From Alphaproteobacteria bacterium (lineage in GTDB: Bacteria > Pseudomonadota > Alphaproteobacteria > Ferrovibrionales > Ferrovibrionaceae), in assembly GCA_017307375.1 (NCBI GenBank), contig JAFKFH010000019.1, forward strand, positions 123,911-187,910: 64,000 bases of DNA, given 5' to 3'. How positions within the stretch are numbered: the stretch's first letter is position 1; each line of letters opens with the position of its first letter. The notes under the pieces are model-generated. The model was not told the DNA's origin and searched no databases. It saw nothing but the letters and a program-made list of their open reading frames with translations. Position numbers and translations under genes: made by a program. Of this stretch, positions 25,943 through 35,420 are shown in pieces.

Positions 25943-26005
25943 GTCCTTAAAGGACTCGAGCCCCACGCCCATAATCGCCGTCCGGCGACCATCGGCGTGG
26001 GGCTC
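25943..26005. repeat. Nested inverted repeats at the 3' end of the H1-like gene
   Basis: A compact hairpin GTCCTT-A-AAGGAC (25943-25955) is followed by a nested structure: outer 12-base arms GAGCCCCACGCC (25958-25969) and GGCGTGGGGCTC (25994-26005), both perfect, enclosing an inner perfect hairpin TCGCCG-TC-CGGCGA. It begins only 8 bases past the stop of the H1-like gene. It may stabilise the mRNA end or help termination; no T-run follows it on the minus strand. Confidence 0.75.
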
Positions 26006-26013
26006 AGAGAACT

Positions 26014-26283
26014 TTACTTCTTCGCCGCGGCCTTCTTGGCCGGCGCCTTCTTGGCAGCAGCCTTCTTGGCCGGAGCCTTGGCGGCAGCCTTCGGGGCGGC
26101 AGCCTTCGGCGCCGCGGCCTTCGGGGCGGCGACCTTCTTGGCGGCGGCCTTCTTCGCCGGCGCCTTCGCGGCGGCCTTCGGAGCCGCGGCGGCCTTCGGC
26201 GCCGCTTCCTTCTTCACTGCAGCCTTCTTCGCCGGCGCCTTCTTAGCAGCGGCTTTCTTGGCCGGAGCCTTCTTTGCAGCCAT
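26014..26283 (-). CDS. Histone H1-like Lys/Ala/Pro-rich protein
   Basis: An 89-residue protein made almost entirely of alanine, lysine and proline in KKAPAKKAAAKK-type repeats, with a few V and E. This is the composition of eukaryotic H1 tails and of bacterial AlgP/HupB-tail-like DNA-binding proteins. It is strongly basic and likely disordered; it probably binds DNA and condenses the nucleoid or regulates genes. The start at 26283 was picked because GGAGGG sits 3-8 bases upstream; the longer reading MEGIM would begin inside that site. Codon use is biased to GCC/AAG as expected for expression. Confidence 0.85.
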   Translation of the reverse strand: MAAKKAPAKKAAAKKAPAKKAAVKKEAAPKAAAAPKAAAKAPAKKAAAKKVAAPKAAAPKAAAPKAAAKAPAKKAAAKKAPAKKAAAKK

Positions 26284-26299
26284 GATGCCCTCCATAGCA

Positions 26300-26419
26300 A
26301 GTTACGGTTAAGAACCGATATGGTCTGTCGATGGTTGGTCCCCTCCGACCGTCAAAACTTAGCATGACCATGGCGAATGAACCACAAAATATGGAGAAGG
26401 AAGCCCAGTTACGGCTAAG
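26300..26419. repeat. Pair of 13-base direct repeats in the H1-like promoter region
   Basis: AGTTACGGTTAAG at 26300-26312 recurs as AGTTACGGCTAAG at 26407-26419, one mismatch, 107 bases apart, in the 180-base gap between the H1-like gene and hemF. This could be a protein-binding site used twice for the promoter of the H1-like gene. The rest of the gap holds a small hairpin CGGTT-AAG-AACCG and nothing else that I recognise. Confidence 0.45.
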
Positions 26420-26463
26420 TGTTGCGGTGAGGCATCATTCCGGGACGGCCGTAGAGTTATTAA

Positions 26464-27324
26464 TTATGGCCATTTTACCTCTGGGGGTAGTGACATCAGA
26501 ATGGCGTCGATATTCCCCCCGGTTTTCAGGCCAAATAAGGTCCCGCGGTCGTAGAGCAGGTTGAATTCGACATAGCGGCCGCGGCGCAACAATTGGTGTT
26601 CACGCTCGGCCTCGCTCCAATCCTCGTTCATCCGCCGCCGTACGATCCTAGGATAGATTTCCAGAAATGCAGTACCGACGTCGCGGGTGAAGGCAAAATC
26701 CGCTTCCCAGCTGCCTGTGTCGAGGTAGTCGTAGAAGATGCCACCGACCCCACGGGGCTCGTCCCGATGCTTCAGGAAGAAATACTCATCGCACCATTTC
26801 TTGAATCGCGGATAGTATTCCTGGTCATGCGCGTCGCAGGCACCGCGTAGTGCCGCGTGGAAGGCGTCGGTATCGTCGGCGGAAGGCGTCATCGGCGTCA
26901 GGTCGGCGCCGCCGCCGAACCACGATCGGGTCGTAACGATGTGGCGGGTGTTCATATGCACGGCAGGCACCCGGGGCGATCGCATATGCGCCACGAGGCT
27001 GATGCCCGAGGCCCAGAAGCGGCCGTCGTCGCCTGCGCCCGGGATCTGCTGACGAAATTCCGGGCTGAATTCGCCGTGCACGGTCGAGATGTTGACGCCG
27101 ACCTTCTCGAAGACTCGTCCCTTCATCACCGACATCGTGCCGCCGCCGCCGCCGGGGCGGGTCCATGGCTTGCGCTCGAATCGGCCGGCCGGAAGATCGC
27201 CATGACGCGTGCCGCCAAGCTCGTCCTCGATCGCTTCGAAGGCGGCACAGATGCGGTCGCGCAAATCGGCGAACCAGGTCTCTGCGGCCTGCTGCCTGTC
27301 GCTGACGGTGCTGGCGCTGCTCAT
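26464..27324 (-). CDS. hemF: Oxygen-dependent coproporphyrinogen III oxidase
   Basis: Converts coproporphyrinogen III to protoporphyrinogen IX with O2 in heme synthesis. The 286-residue product carries the family blocks [51 protein letters not shown] and [20 protein letters not shown], which are diagnostic and include the proposed active-site residues. It follows trmL with a 4-base overlap. Terminator-like structure in the trmL leader (27835-27859) could tie expression of both to an upstream signal. The cytochrome bc1 operon starting nearby on the other strand is a heme consumer. Confidence 0.96.
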   Translation of the reverse strand: MSSASTVSDRQQAAETWFADLRDRICAAFEAIEDELGGTRHGDLPAGRFERKPWTRPGGGGGTMSVMKGRVFEKVGVNISTVHGEFSPEFRQQIPGAGDDGRFWASGISLVAHMRSPRVPAVHMNTRHIVTTRSWFGGGADLTPMTPSADDTDAFHAALRGACDAHDQEYYPRFKKWCDEYFFLKHRDEPRGVGGIFYDYLDTGSWEADFAFTRDVGTAFLEIYPRIVRRRMNEDWSEAEREHQLLRRGRYVEFNLLYDRGTLFGLKTGGNIDAILMSLPPEVKWP

Positions 27325-27815
27325 GGCTGGCTCCTCTCTTTATATATATGGGGCTGCGCAAGGTCGGGCGCGAAGCCCGCGGTCTGGCGCAACGCTTCGC
27401 CCAATACCATCGCGGCGGCCACCGCAACGTTGAGCGAGCGCATGCCCGCCATCATCGGGATCACGACTCGGGCATCCGCGGCGGCGGCCACGTCGTCGGG
27501 CACGCCGGCGGATTCCCGCCCGACCATCAGCGTGTCGGTGTCGGCGAAGCGGAAGTCGACATAGGGCATGTCGCCCCGTGTCGTCAGCAGCACGATCCGG
27601 CCCGGCCTGCCGGCGGCGCGGAACTTGTCCCATGACCGGTGCTGGACGATCTCGGCATGGGCGAGATAGTCGAGCGCGGCACGCCGCACCCTCCTGTCGT
27701 CATAGGGAAAACCGCAGGGCTCGATCACGTCGACGGGCACGCCCAGACAGGCGGCCAGCCTGAGCAGGGTACCCACATTGGGCGGCATATCCGGCTGGTA
27801 GAGGGCAAGGCGCAT
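27321..27815 (-). CDS. trmL: tRNA (cytidine(34)-2'-O)-methyltransferase
   Basis: SPOUT-class enzyme that methylates the wobble ribose of tRNA-Leu. The 164-residue product shows [14 protein letters not shown] (motif 1), [10 protein letters not shown] (motif 2) and [16 protein letters not shown] (motif 3 with the SLNVA knot). The ATG at 27815 aligns with the start of E. coli TrmL; the TTG further upstream (27836) falls in the T-run of a terminator-like hairpin and is unlikely. It is coupled to hemF by an ATGA overlap. An alternative family name is TrmH-like, but size and motifs favour TrmL. Confidence 0.92.
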   Translation of the reverse strand: MRLALYQPDMPPNVGTLLRLAACLGVPVDVIEPCGFPYDDRRVRRAALDYLAHAEIVQHRSWDKFRAAGRPGRIVLLTTRGDMPYVDFRFADTDTLMVGRESAGVPDDVAAAADARVVIPMMAGMRSLNVAVAAAMVLGEALRQTAGFAPDLAQPHIYKERSQP

Positions 27816-27834
27816 CGGCGGACCGGCAGTGGAC

Positions 27835-27859
27835 AAAAAAAGGGCAGGCGAGGCTGCCC
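27835..27859 (-). terminator. Terminator-like hairpin in the trmL-hemF leader
   Basis: On the minus strand GGGCAG-CCTCGC-CTGCCC is followed by seven Ts, an intrinsic terminator. It lies just 20 bases upstream of the trmL ATG and has no gene ahead of it on that strand, since the region above is the petABC leader. It therefore looks like an attenuator rather than the end of a gene. Confidence 0.7.
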
Positions 27860-28021
27860 GACAGGCTTCTGGTTATAGCGGAAAACCGTCGCGAATCCCG
27901 GCTTTCCCGCGCCTTACCGCGTGGGGATGCGGCAAGACGTCGCAGAGAAATAACTTCTGGACATTACAAGGGCATAGTGGAAGAAATGCAGCGGTTTGTG
28001 ACACAGGTTTCCGGGGGATTC

Positions 28022-28549
28022 ATGGCGACGACGCATGGCGCCGCTCACGCCGGGCAGACGCGGCGTGACTTCCTATTTCTCGCCGCTGGGGCCGGCGTAG
28101 GGATTGGTGCCGCTCTTACTGTCTGGCCGTTCATCGATTCGCTCAACCCGTCGGCAGACGTGTTGGCGCTGGCCTCGACCGAGGTCGATATCGGCAAGGT
28201 GCCGCTCGGCCAGCAGCTCACCGTGCTGTGGCGCGGCAAGCCGGTGTTCGTCAAGCACCGCAACCCCGAGGAAATCGAGAAGGCGCGCGCCGACGACAGC
28301 GCCTCGATGCCCGATCCGCAGAAGGATGCCGAGCGCGTGAAGAAGCCCGAGTGGCTGGTCATGCTCGGCGTCTGCACCCATCTCGGCTGCGTGCCGCTCG
28401 GCAACCAGGGCCCCTATGGCGGCTGGTTCTGCCCGTGCCACGGGTCGGCCTACGACACCTCAGGACGTATCCGACAGGGACCAGCGCCGCGGAATCTCGA
28501 GATTCCGCCCTACGCGTTCCTGAACGATACCCGCATCAAGATCGGCTGA
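28022..28549 (+). CDS. petA: Ubiquinol-cytochrome c reductase Rieske iron-sulfur protein
   Basis: The Rieske subunit of complex III, oxidising ubiquinol in the inner membrane with the cluster on the periplasmic side. The 175-residue product has a twin-arginine N-terminus ([12 protein letters not shown]) and membrane anchor at about 16-40. The [2Fe-2S] ligands are in CTHLGC (118-123) and CPCHGS (137-142). A bacterial-type insertion lies between the anchor and the cluster domain ([19 protein letters not shown]). The start at 28022 has a G-run upstream. First gene of petABC, followed after 10 bases by cytochrome b. Confidence 0.96.
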   Translation: MATTHGAAHAGQTRRDFLFLAAGAGVGIGAALTVWPFIDSLNPSADVLALASTEVDIGKVPLGQQLTVLWRGKPVFVKHRNPEEIEKARADDSASMPDPQKDAERVKKPEWLVMLGVCTHLGCVPLGNQGPYGGWFCPCHGSAYDTSGRIRQGPAPRNLEIPPYAFLNDTRIKIG

Positions 28550-28559
28550 GGGCAGGGCC

Positions 28560-29789
28560 ATGGCATTCCAGTCCGACAACAAGGTCATCAAGTGGATTGA
28601 GTACCGCTTGCCGATCTTCACGCTGCTCGACCACGCCGTCGGCACGTACCCGGCCCCGAAGAATCTCTCCTATTGGTGGAACTTCGGCTCGCTCGCCGGC
28701 CTGATGCTGGTGGTGCAGATCGTCACCGGCATCGTGCTGGTGATGCACTACACCCCGCATACCTCGCTCGCCTTCACCTCGGTCGAGCACATCATGCGCG
28801 ACGTGAACTATGGGTGGCTGATCCGCTACATCCATATGAACGGCGCGTCGTTCTTCTTCATCGCCGTCTACTTCCACATCTTCCGCGGGCTCTATTACGG
28901 GTCGTACAAGGCGCCGCGCGAACTGCTGTGGTTCCTCGGCATCATCATCTACCTGCTGATGATGGCGACCGCGTTCATGGGCTACGTGCTGCCGTGGGGC
29001 CAGATGTCGTTCTGGGGCGCCACCGTCATCACCAACCTGTTCTCGGCGATCCCGGTGGTCGGCGAAAGCATCGTGACGCTGCTGTGGGGCGGCTTCTCGG
29101 TCGGCAACCCGACGCTGAACCGTCTGTTCAGCCTGCATTACCTGCTGCCGTTCATCATCGTCGGCCTGGTCATCCTGCACATCTGGGCGCTGCATCAGCA
29201 CGGGTCGAACAACCCGCTGGGCATCGACAAGAAGGACAGCCGCGACACCATCCCGTTCCATCCCTACTACACGATCAAGGACCTGTTCGGGATCGCGGTG
29301 TTCCTGCTGGTTTTCTCGATCTTCCTGTTCTATTCGCCCAACTTCTTCGGCGAGCCGGACAACTACATCGAGGCCAACCCGCTGGTGACGCCGGCCCATA
29401 TCGTGCCGGAATGGTACCTGCTGCCGTTCTACGCGATCCTGCGGTCGGTGCCGTCCAAGCTCGGTGGCGTCATCCTGATGTTTGCCGCCATCCTGATCCT
29501 GTTCGTCCTGCCCTGGCTCGACACCTCGCGGGTCCGCTCGGCGAAGTTCCGCCCGGTCTACAAGCAGTTCTTCTGGATCTTCCTGGCGAACTGCCTGCTG
29601 CTCGGCGTCGTCGGCGCCAAGCCGCCGGAGGGCATCTGGGTGCTGATCGGCCGGTTGGCGACCGTCTACTACTTCGCCCATTTCCTCGTGATCTGCCCGC
29701 TGGTCGGGTGGTTCGAACGGCCGCGGCCGCTGCCGACCTCGATCAACGAGGCGGTGCTGCCCAAGGCCGCTGCGGCGGCGGGGGAGTAA
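28560..29789 (+). CDS. petB: Cytochrome b of the bc1 complex
   Basis: A 409-residue integral membrane subunit that carries both b hemes and forms the quinol-oxidation and quinone-reduction sites. Family landmarks: [20 protein letters not shown] and the second helix histidines of the four heme ligands, [19 protein letters not shown], and the Qo loop motif PEWY in [15 protein letters not shown]. Length and eight-helix pattern agree with bacterial cytochrome b of about 410-430 residues. It is the middle gene of the operon, followed after 5 bases by cytochrome c1. Confidence 0.97.
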   Translation: MAFQSDNKVIKWIEYRLPIFTLLDHAVGTYPAPKNLSYWWNFGSLAGLMLVVQIVTGIVLVMHYTPHTSLAFTSVEHIMRDVNYGWLIRYIHMNGASFFFIAVYFHIFRGLYYGSYKAPRELLWFLGIIIYLLMMATAFMGYVLPWGQMSFWGATVITNLFSAIPVVGESIVTLLWGGFSVGNPTLNRLFSLHYLLPFIIVGLVILHIWALHQHGSNNPLGIDKKDSRDTIPFHPYYTIKDLFGIAVFLLVFSIFLFYSPNFFGEPDNYIEANPLVTPAHIVPEWYLLPFYAILRSVPSKLGGVILMFAAILILFVLPWLDTSRVRSAKFRPVYKQFFWIFLANCLLLGVVGAKPPEGIWVLIGRLATVYYFAHFLVICPLVGWFERPRPLPTSINEAVLPKAAAAAGE

Positions 29790-29794
29790 GACCG

Positions 29795-30556
29795 ATGCGC
29801 AAGACCATTCTCTCGCTCGGCCTCGCTGCCGTCATCGGGCTCGTCGCACCGGCCGCCCAGGCGTCGGAAGGCTTGGCGCTGCCCAAGCTGTCGTGGAGCT
29901 TCTCGGCCCCGTTCGGCACCTACGATCGCGCGGCGCTGCAGCGCGGCTTCCAGGTCTACAAGGAAGTCTGCGCCGCCTGCCACTCGATGAGCCTGCTGGC
30001 CTATCGCGATCTGCAGGACCTCGGCTACAACGAGGCCGAGGTCAAGGCGATCGCGGCGCAGTACGAGGTCACGGACGGCCCGAACGACCAGGGCGAGATG
30101 TTCCAGCGCCCGGCGGTCCCCTCGGATCGTTTCAAGGCGCCGTTCCCGAACGTCCAGGCGGCCAAGGCGGCCAACAACGGTGCGGCCCCGCCGGACCTGT
30201 CGTTGATGGCCAAGGCCCGCGTCGGCGGCCCGGATTACATCCACGCGCTGATGATCGGCTACGAGAACGCCCCGGCCGGCTTCGCGATGCAGCCCGGGCT
30301 GAACTACAACAAGTACTTCCCCGGCAATCAGATCGCGATGCCGGCGCCGATCAATCCCGATGGCGTGACCTTCGCCGACGGGACGAAGGCGACGGTCGAC
30401 CAGCAGGCCAAGGATGTCGCGAACTTCCTGATGTGGGCGGCCGAGCCGAAGCTCGAGCAGCGCCATCGGATGGGCGCACAGGTGATCCTGTTCCTGCTGC
30501 TGCTGTCGGTCGTGCTCTACATCGCCAAGCGCAAGATCTGGTCGGACGTGCACTGA
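29795..30556 (+). CDS. petC: Cytochrome c1 of the bc1 complex
   Basis: A 253-residue c-type cytochrome. Residues 1-23 form a signal peptide (LGLAAVIGLVAPAAQAS). The heme site CAACH is at 59-63; the axial methionine is within IAMPAPINPDG. A single C-terminal membrane anchor (VILFLLLLSVVLYIAKRK) closes the protein. The ATG at 29795 lies five bases after the cytochrome b stop; longer frames read through that gene. The operon ends with a strong terminator at 30581. Confidence 0.96.
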   Translation: MRKTILSLGLAAVIGLVAPAAQASEGLALPKLSWSFSAPFGTYDRAALQRGFQVYKEVCAACHSMSLLAYRDLQDLGYNEAEVKAIAAQYEVTDGPNDQGEMFQRPAVPSDRFKAPFPNVQAAKAANNGAAPPDLSLMAKARVGGPDYIHALMIGYENAPAGFAMQPGLNYNKYFPGNQIAMPAPINPDGVTFADGTKATVDQQAKDVANFLMWAAEPKLEQRHRMGAQVILFLLLLSVVLYIAKRKIWSDVH

Positions 30557-30580
30557 CCGCCTGATCCTTGCACCGACTCG

Positions 30581-30612
30581 AGGGCCGCGGGTACATCCCC
30601 GCGGCCCTTTTT
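30581..30612 (+). terminator. Intrinsic terminator of petABC
   Basis: Perfect 11-base stem AGGGCCGCGGG / CCCGCGGCCCT with a 6-base loop and five Ts, 25 bases after the cytochrome c1 stop. Confidence 0.93.
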
Positions 30613-30654
30613 CATGTCGGGACCGCCCGCTATTTTGTAGAAGAGGGTGCAAGT

Positions 30655-30672
30655 CGCCGGCCGGGGCCGGCG
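30655..30672. repeat. Perfect GC palindrome in the mtnP leader
   Basis: CGCCGGCC-GG-GGCCGGCG is an 8-base perfect inverted repeat 19 bases upstream of the mtnP ATG. It could fold in the mRNA just before the ribosome-binding site GGGGG and lower translation, or be an operator. The 134-base gap holds nothing else besides the petABC terminator. Confidence 0.5.
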
Positions 30673-30691
30673 CCGGTGAAGGGGGATCGCC

Positions 30692-31671
<980 letters not shown>

Positions 31672-31672
<1 letters not shown>

Positions 31673-32208
31673 TGCCGATGGAATCGATCAAGGACAGGAT
31701 CCGCACGATCCCGGACTACCCCAAGCCCGGCATCATGTTCCGCGACATCACCACGCTGCTGGCCGATCCGCGCGGCTTCCGCAAGACGATCGACGAACTG
31801 GTCCAGGCCCATGCCGGCGTGCGTATCGACAAGGTCGCCGGCATCGAGGCGCGCGGTTTCATCCTGGGCGGCGCGGTTGCCCATCAGCTGTCGGTCGGCT
31901 TCATTCCGATCCGCAAGAAGGGCAAGCTGCCCTGGCAGACCATCGCCCAGGAATACCAGCTGGAATATGGCACCGACGAGGTCGAGATCCATGTCGACGC
32001 GGTCGAGAAGGGCGACAACATCCTGCTGGTCGACGACCTGATCGCGACCGGCGGCACCGCGGAGGCCGCGACCAAGCTGATCCGCCGCGCCGGCGGCGAG
32101 GTCATCGGCTGCTCGTTCATCGTCGACCTGCCCGAACTGGGCGGCCGCCGCAAGCTGGAGGAAATGGGGCTCAAGGTCCTCACGCTCTGCGAGTTCGAGG
32201 GGCATTGA
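31672..32208 (+). CDS. apt: Adenine phosphoribosyltransferase
   Basis: Makes AMP from adenine and PRPP, so it recycles the adenine released by MtnP. A 178-residue product with the family blocks [36 protein letters not shown] and the PRPP-binding stretch [20 protein letters not shown]. The first ATG overlaps the mtnP stop by one base; an ATG six bases later (MESIKDRI) has AAGGGA at a slightly better distance, and either may be used. It forms an operon with mtnP and the VOC-family gene. Confidence 0.95.
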
Positions 32209-32212
32209 GGCG

Positions 32213-33061
32213 ATGTCGCGCGCGCTGACCGGTCTCGACCATCCGCTGGTCGGCGTTGCCGACCTCGAGGCGGCGCGCGCGGGGTGGATCCGCCTGGGTT
32301 TCACCCCGACCCCGCGCGGCCGGCATGTCGGCTGGGGCACGGCGAACTATTGCATCATGTTCCCGGACAGCTATCTCGAACTGCTCGGCGTGGTCGATCC
32401 CGGCCAGTTCACCGCCGGGCTGGCCGAGCGGCTGGCGGCCGGCGGCGAGGGGATGCTGCGCTTCGGCCTGGGCAGCCCCGATGCGGCGGCGGCCGGCGCG
32501 CGCCTGCGCGCGGGCGGGGTCGCCGCCAGCGAGGCGCAAAGCCTCACGCGGCTGCTCGAGCTGCCTGAAGGCGACGTCGAGCCGTCATTCACGCTGGTTC
32601 ACCTGCCTGACGATGCACTGCCCGGCCTGCCACTGTTCGTCTGCCAGCATCTGACGCCGCAACTGCTGCGGCGGCCGGAATGGCTGCGCCATCCGAACGG
32701 CGCGACCGGCATCGTCTCGATAACCGCGGTGGTCGAGCGGCCGGCGGACTGGTTCGACCGCTACCGGCGCATCTTCGGTGCCGGGGCCTGCACGATGACG
32801 GACGACACGCTGACCGTGCAACTCGGCAATTGCGCGCTGGTGCTGGTCGCGCCGCACGACCTCGATACCATGCACCCGGATGCGGCGCTGCCGGCTGCCG
32901 CGCCGCCGTATTACGCAGCGCTGCGCTTCTCCTGCCTCGATACCGACGTTGTCGAAGGGGTGCTGACGCGCCACGGCGTCGACTACGTCACCGACCTCGA
33001 CGGTACCGTTCGCGTCGCCGCGGGCGACGCGAACGGCGTCATCGTCGAATTCGGCCGCTGA
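32213..33061 (+). CDS. VOC-family protein (Glyoxalase_3-like)
   Basis: A 282-residue member of the vicinal oxygen chelate superfamily. The N-terminal half has the sequence LTGLDHPLVGVADLEAARAG with the metal-ligand histidine in LDHPLVGV, and GWGTANYCIMF then LELLGVVDP, typical for the Glyoxalase_3 subgroup of unassigned function. The C-terminal half repeats the fold more weakly (IVSITAVVERPADWFDRYRR). It starts 4 bases after apt, so it is the third gene of that operon, and its stop is immediately adjacent to the convergent dienelactone hydrolase stop. Role in MTA salvage is not shown. Confidence 0.82.
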   Translation: MSRALTGLDHPLVGVADLEAARAGWIRLGFTPTPRGRHVGWGTANYCIMFPDSYLELLGVVDPGQFTAGLAERLAAGGEGMLRFGLGSPDAAAAGARLRAGGVAASEAQSLTRLLELPEGDVEPSFTLVHLPDDALPGLPLFVCQHLTPQLLRRPEWLRHPNGATGIVSITAVVERPADWFDRYRRIFGAGACTMTDDTLTVQLGNCALVLVAPHDLDTMHPDAALPAAAPPYYAALRFSCLDTDVVEGVLTRHGVDYVTDLDGTVRVAAGDANGVIVEFGR

Positions 33062-33733
33062 TCAGTCGAGCGCCGCGCGGAACCAGGCCAGCGTGCGGCT
33101 GCGGGCCAGCGCCGCCGAATAGGCGTCGTAGGAACCGCGCTGGTCGCAGTTGAAGCCATGGTCGGCGTCATAGACATGGGTGACGATCTGCGGGTGCAGC
33201 GCCTTCATCTCGGCCGCCAGCGCGACCGGAATATGGGCATCCTTGGCGCCGAAATGCAGCATGGTCGGGCATTTCGGCGTCAGCTCCTTCAGATCGCCCC
33301 AGCCGCCGCCGTAGTAACCCGAAACCGCCGAGACGCCGGCGATGCGGCCTGCCGCCATCCAGGCGACCCGGCCGCCGTAGCAATAGCCGGTCATGCCGAC
33401 CTTGACCCCGCTGCGCCCCGCCTCGGCCACCGCCGCGGCGACATCGGCTGCCTCGCCTTCCGGCTTCAGCTGCATGCGCAGGCCGCGACCCTTCTCGATC
33501 TCCGGCGCGCTGTAGCCGCATTCGAAATCGCGTTCGACCCGGTCGTACATCGCCGGGGCGATGGCGAGATACCCCTCGGCGGCGAAGCCGTCGCATACCG
33601 CGCGGATATGCGCGTTCACGCCGAAGATTTCCTGGATGACCACGATGGCGGCCCGGGGGCTGCCGGCGGGTGCCGAACGGTAGGCCGACAGGCGGTGACC
33701 GTCGGCGGCTTCGAGGGTGATCGTTTCGCGCAT
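33062..33733 (-). CDS. Dienelactone hydrolase family protein
   Basis: A 223-residue alpha/beta hydrolase of the carboxymethylenebutenolidase (ClcD) group. The Cys-Asp-His triad is visible: Cys118 in GYCYGGR, Asp165 in GAKDAHIP and His192 in DADHGF. The start at 33733 has AAGGAGAG six bases upstream. The enzyme may act on a lactone or ester; the substrate is unknown and no ortho-cleavage catechol genes lie nearby. Convergent with the VOC gene. Confidence 0.9.
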   Translation of the reverse strand: MRETITLEAADGHRLSAYRSAPAGSPRAAIVVIQEIFGVNAHIRAVCDGFAAEGYLAIAPAMYDRVERDFECGYSAPEIEKGRGLRMQLKPEGEAADVAAAVAEAGRSGVKVGMTGYCYGGRVAWMAAGRIAGVSAVSGYYGGGWGDLKELTPKCPTMLHFGAKDAHIPVALAAEMKALHPQIVTHVYDADHGFNCDQRGSYDAYSAALARSRTLAWFRAALD

Positions 33734-33855
33734 CTGGACTCTCCTTGGGGCATTGGCGGCGGCGAGCCTAGTGCAGGCCCGAGGGCGCCTCAATAGCTCG
33801 AAAACGCCGGGATGCTCGGCTATCCTCCGCCCCGGACCTGTCGCCCGGAGGAACG

Positions 33856-34500
33856 ATGTACCGCCTGTTCTACTATCCGTCCAACGCCAGCCTGGCGCCC
33901 CATGTCCTGTTGCGCGAAATCGGCGCCCCGCATGAGCTGGTGCTGGTCGACCGCAAGCAGAATGCCCAGAAGCAGCCGGACTACCTCGCGCTCAACCCGC
34001 TCGGCCGCATCCCGGTCCTGACCGACGGCGACCTCGTGCTGTTCGAGACCGCCGCCATCTGCCTGCATCTGGCCGATCGCCATCCGGAAGCCGGGCTGGC
34101 GCCGCCGCCGGGGACGGCCGCGCGCTCGACGTTCCACAAATGGCTGATCTACCTGACCGGGACGATCCAGACCGACTATCTCGCCTTCTACTACCCGGAG
34201 CGCTATACGACCGATCCGTCCGAGGCCGCGCGCGCCGCCGTCAAGGCCGCAACCGAAAAGCGGCTGAACGCCTGGTTCGACGTGATCGAGGCGGAATTGT
34301 CGGCAAACGGTCCCTGGCTGCTGGGCGAGAGCTACAGCCTGCTCGACCCCTATCTTCTGCTGATGACCCGGTGGGGCCGCGGGATGGCCCGTCCCCCCAG
34401 GACCCTGCCGGCGATCGGCCGCCACGCCGCGGCCGTTTTCGCCCGACCCGCGGTCCAGGAGGCGGTGGCGATCGAGCAATTGCCCGATCCGGTCTACTGA
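33856..34500 (+). CDS. Glutathione S-transferase family protein
   Basis: A 214-residue GST. The N-terminal thioredoxin-like domain begins MYRLFYYPSNASLAPHVLL and has LNPLGRIPVLTDGDLVLFETAAIC, the loop with the cis-proline that binds glutathione. The all-helical C-terminal domain follows (GESYSLLDPYLLLMTRWGR with the N-capping box). Substrate is unknown. Its stop overlaps the start of the homocysteine methyltransferase by one base (TGATG), so the two are coupled. Confidence 0.92.
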   Translation: MYRLFYYPSNASLAPHVLLREIGAPHELVLVDRKQNAQKQPDYLALNPLGRIPVLTDGDLVLFETAAICLHLADRHPEAGLAPPPGTAARSTFHKWLIYLTGTIQTDYLAFYYPERYTTDPSEAARAAVKAATEKRLNAWFDVIEAELSANGPWLLGESYSLLDPYLLLMTRWGRGMARPPRTLPAIGRHAAAVFARPAVQEAVAIEQLPDPVY

Positions 34501-35420
34501 TGGCGGATTTCCGCCGCGCGGTGGCCGAGGCCCCTGTCATCCTGACCGATGGCGGCATCGAGACGCGCATCATGTTCGAGGCCGGCATCGCGCTGGACCG
34601 CCCGTGCGGCGCCGCGGCCCTGCTCGACGATGCGCGGGGCCGCACGGTGCTCGAAGGCATCTATGCCAGCTATCTCGACGCCGCGGCGGACCTGCCCATC
34701 GTCATCGGCACGCCGACCTTCCGCGCCCAGGCCGACCGGCTGGCCGCCTCGGGGCGCAGCGAGGCCGATGCCGTGACCCTGGTCAACGCCGATGCGGTGG
34801 CAATGCACAGGGCATTGCGTGCCGCACGGCCGGGCGCGGCCGATCGCATCTTCATCGCCGGGGTGATCGGGCCGAAGGGCGACGCCTTCATTGCCGCCGA
34901 GGCGCCTGACGCGGCAATGGCCGAGATCTATCATCGCCCGCAGATCGCCGCGCTGGCTGCGGCCGGTGCCGATTTCCTGTTCGCGCCGACCCTGCCGGCG
35001 CAGGACGAGGCGATCGGGGTGGCGCGCGCAATGGCTGGGACCGGCCTTTCCTACGTGCTCAGTTTCGGTCTGGCCCCGTCGGGCCGGCTGATGGATGGCC
35101 ATGACCTCGGCGAGGCGATCGCCGCGATCGATGCGGCGACGGCCGAGCCGCCGCTCTACTATCTCGTCAATTGCATCCACGCCTCGGCCGCGGCCCGCGC
35201 CTTGCACCATCCGCGGCTGTTCGGGGTGAAGGCGAATGGTTCGCGCCTGACGCCCGAGGAACTGGTGGCGCTCGATCGTCTCGACAGCGAGCCGCCCGAA
35301 GTCTTCGCGCTGGCCCTGCGCGACCTGCATGCCCGCGGCGCCCGGGTGCTGGGCGGCTGCTGCGGTACCGACCAGCGCCACATCGCGGCGCTGGCCGGGT
35401 TGCTGCGGCCGCCTACTTGA
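34500..35420 (+). CDS. Homocysteine S-methyltransferase family protein
   Basis: A 306-residue zinc-dependent methyltransferase domain. Family elements are VILTDGGIETRIMFEAG, IAGVIGPKGDAF, the zinc cysteine in LVNCIHASAAA and the double cysteine GGCCGT near the C-terminus. It could methylate homocysteine from S-methylmethionine, betaine or a related donor. Start is coupled to the GST stop (TGATG). It overlaps the end of the convergent NitT/TauT binding-protein gene by 8 bases. Confidence 0.92.
   Translation: MADFRRAVAEAPVILTDGGIETRIMFEAGIALDRPCGAAALLDDARGRTVLEGIYASYLDAAADLPIVIGTPTFRAQADRLAASGRSEADAVTLVNADAVAMHRALRAARPGAADRIFIAGVIGPKGDAFIAAEAPDAAMAEIYHRPQIAALAAAGADFLFAPTLPAQDEAIGVARAMAGTGLSYVLSFGLAPSGRLMDGHDLGEAIAAIDAATAEPPLYYLVNCIHASAAARALHHPRLFGVKANGSRLTPEELVALDRLDSEPPEVFALALRDLHARGARVLGGCCGTDQRHIAALAGLLRPPT

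Noticed and set aside
26331..26564. A 77-codon plus-strand frame in the gap before hemF
   Set aside because: Its second half is antisense to hemF, no ribosome-binding site is seen, and the hydrophobic pattern is not that of a defined small membrane protein.
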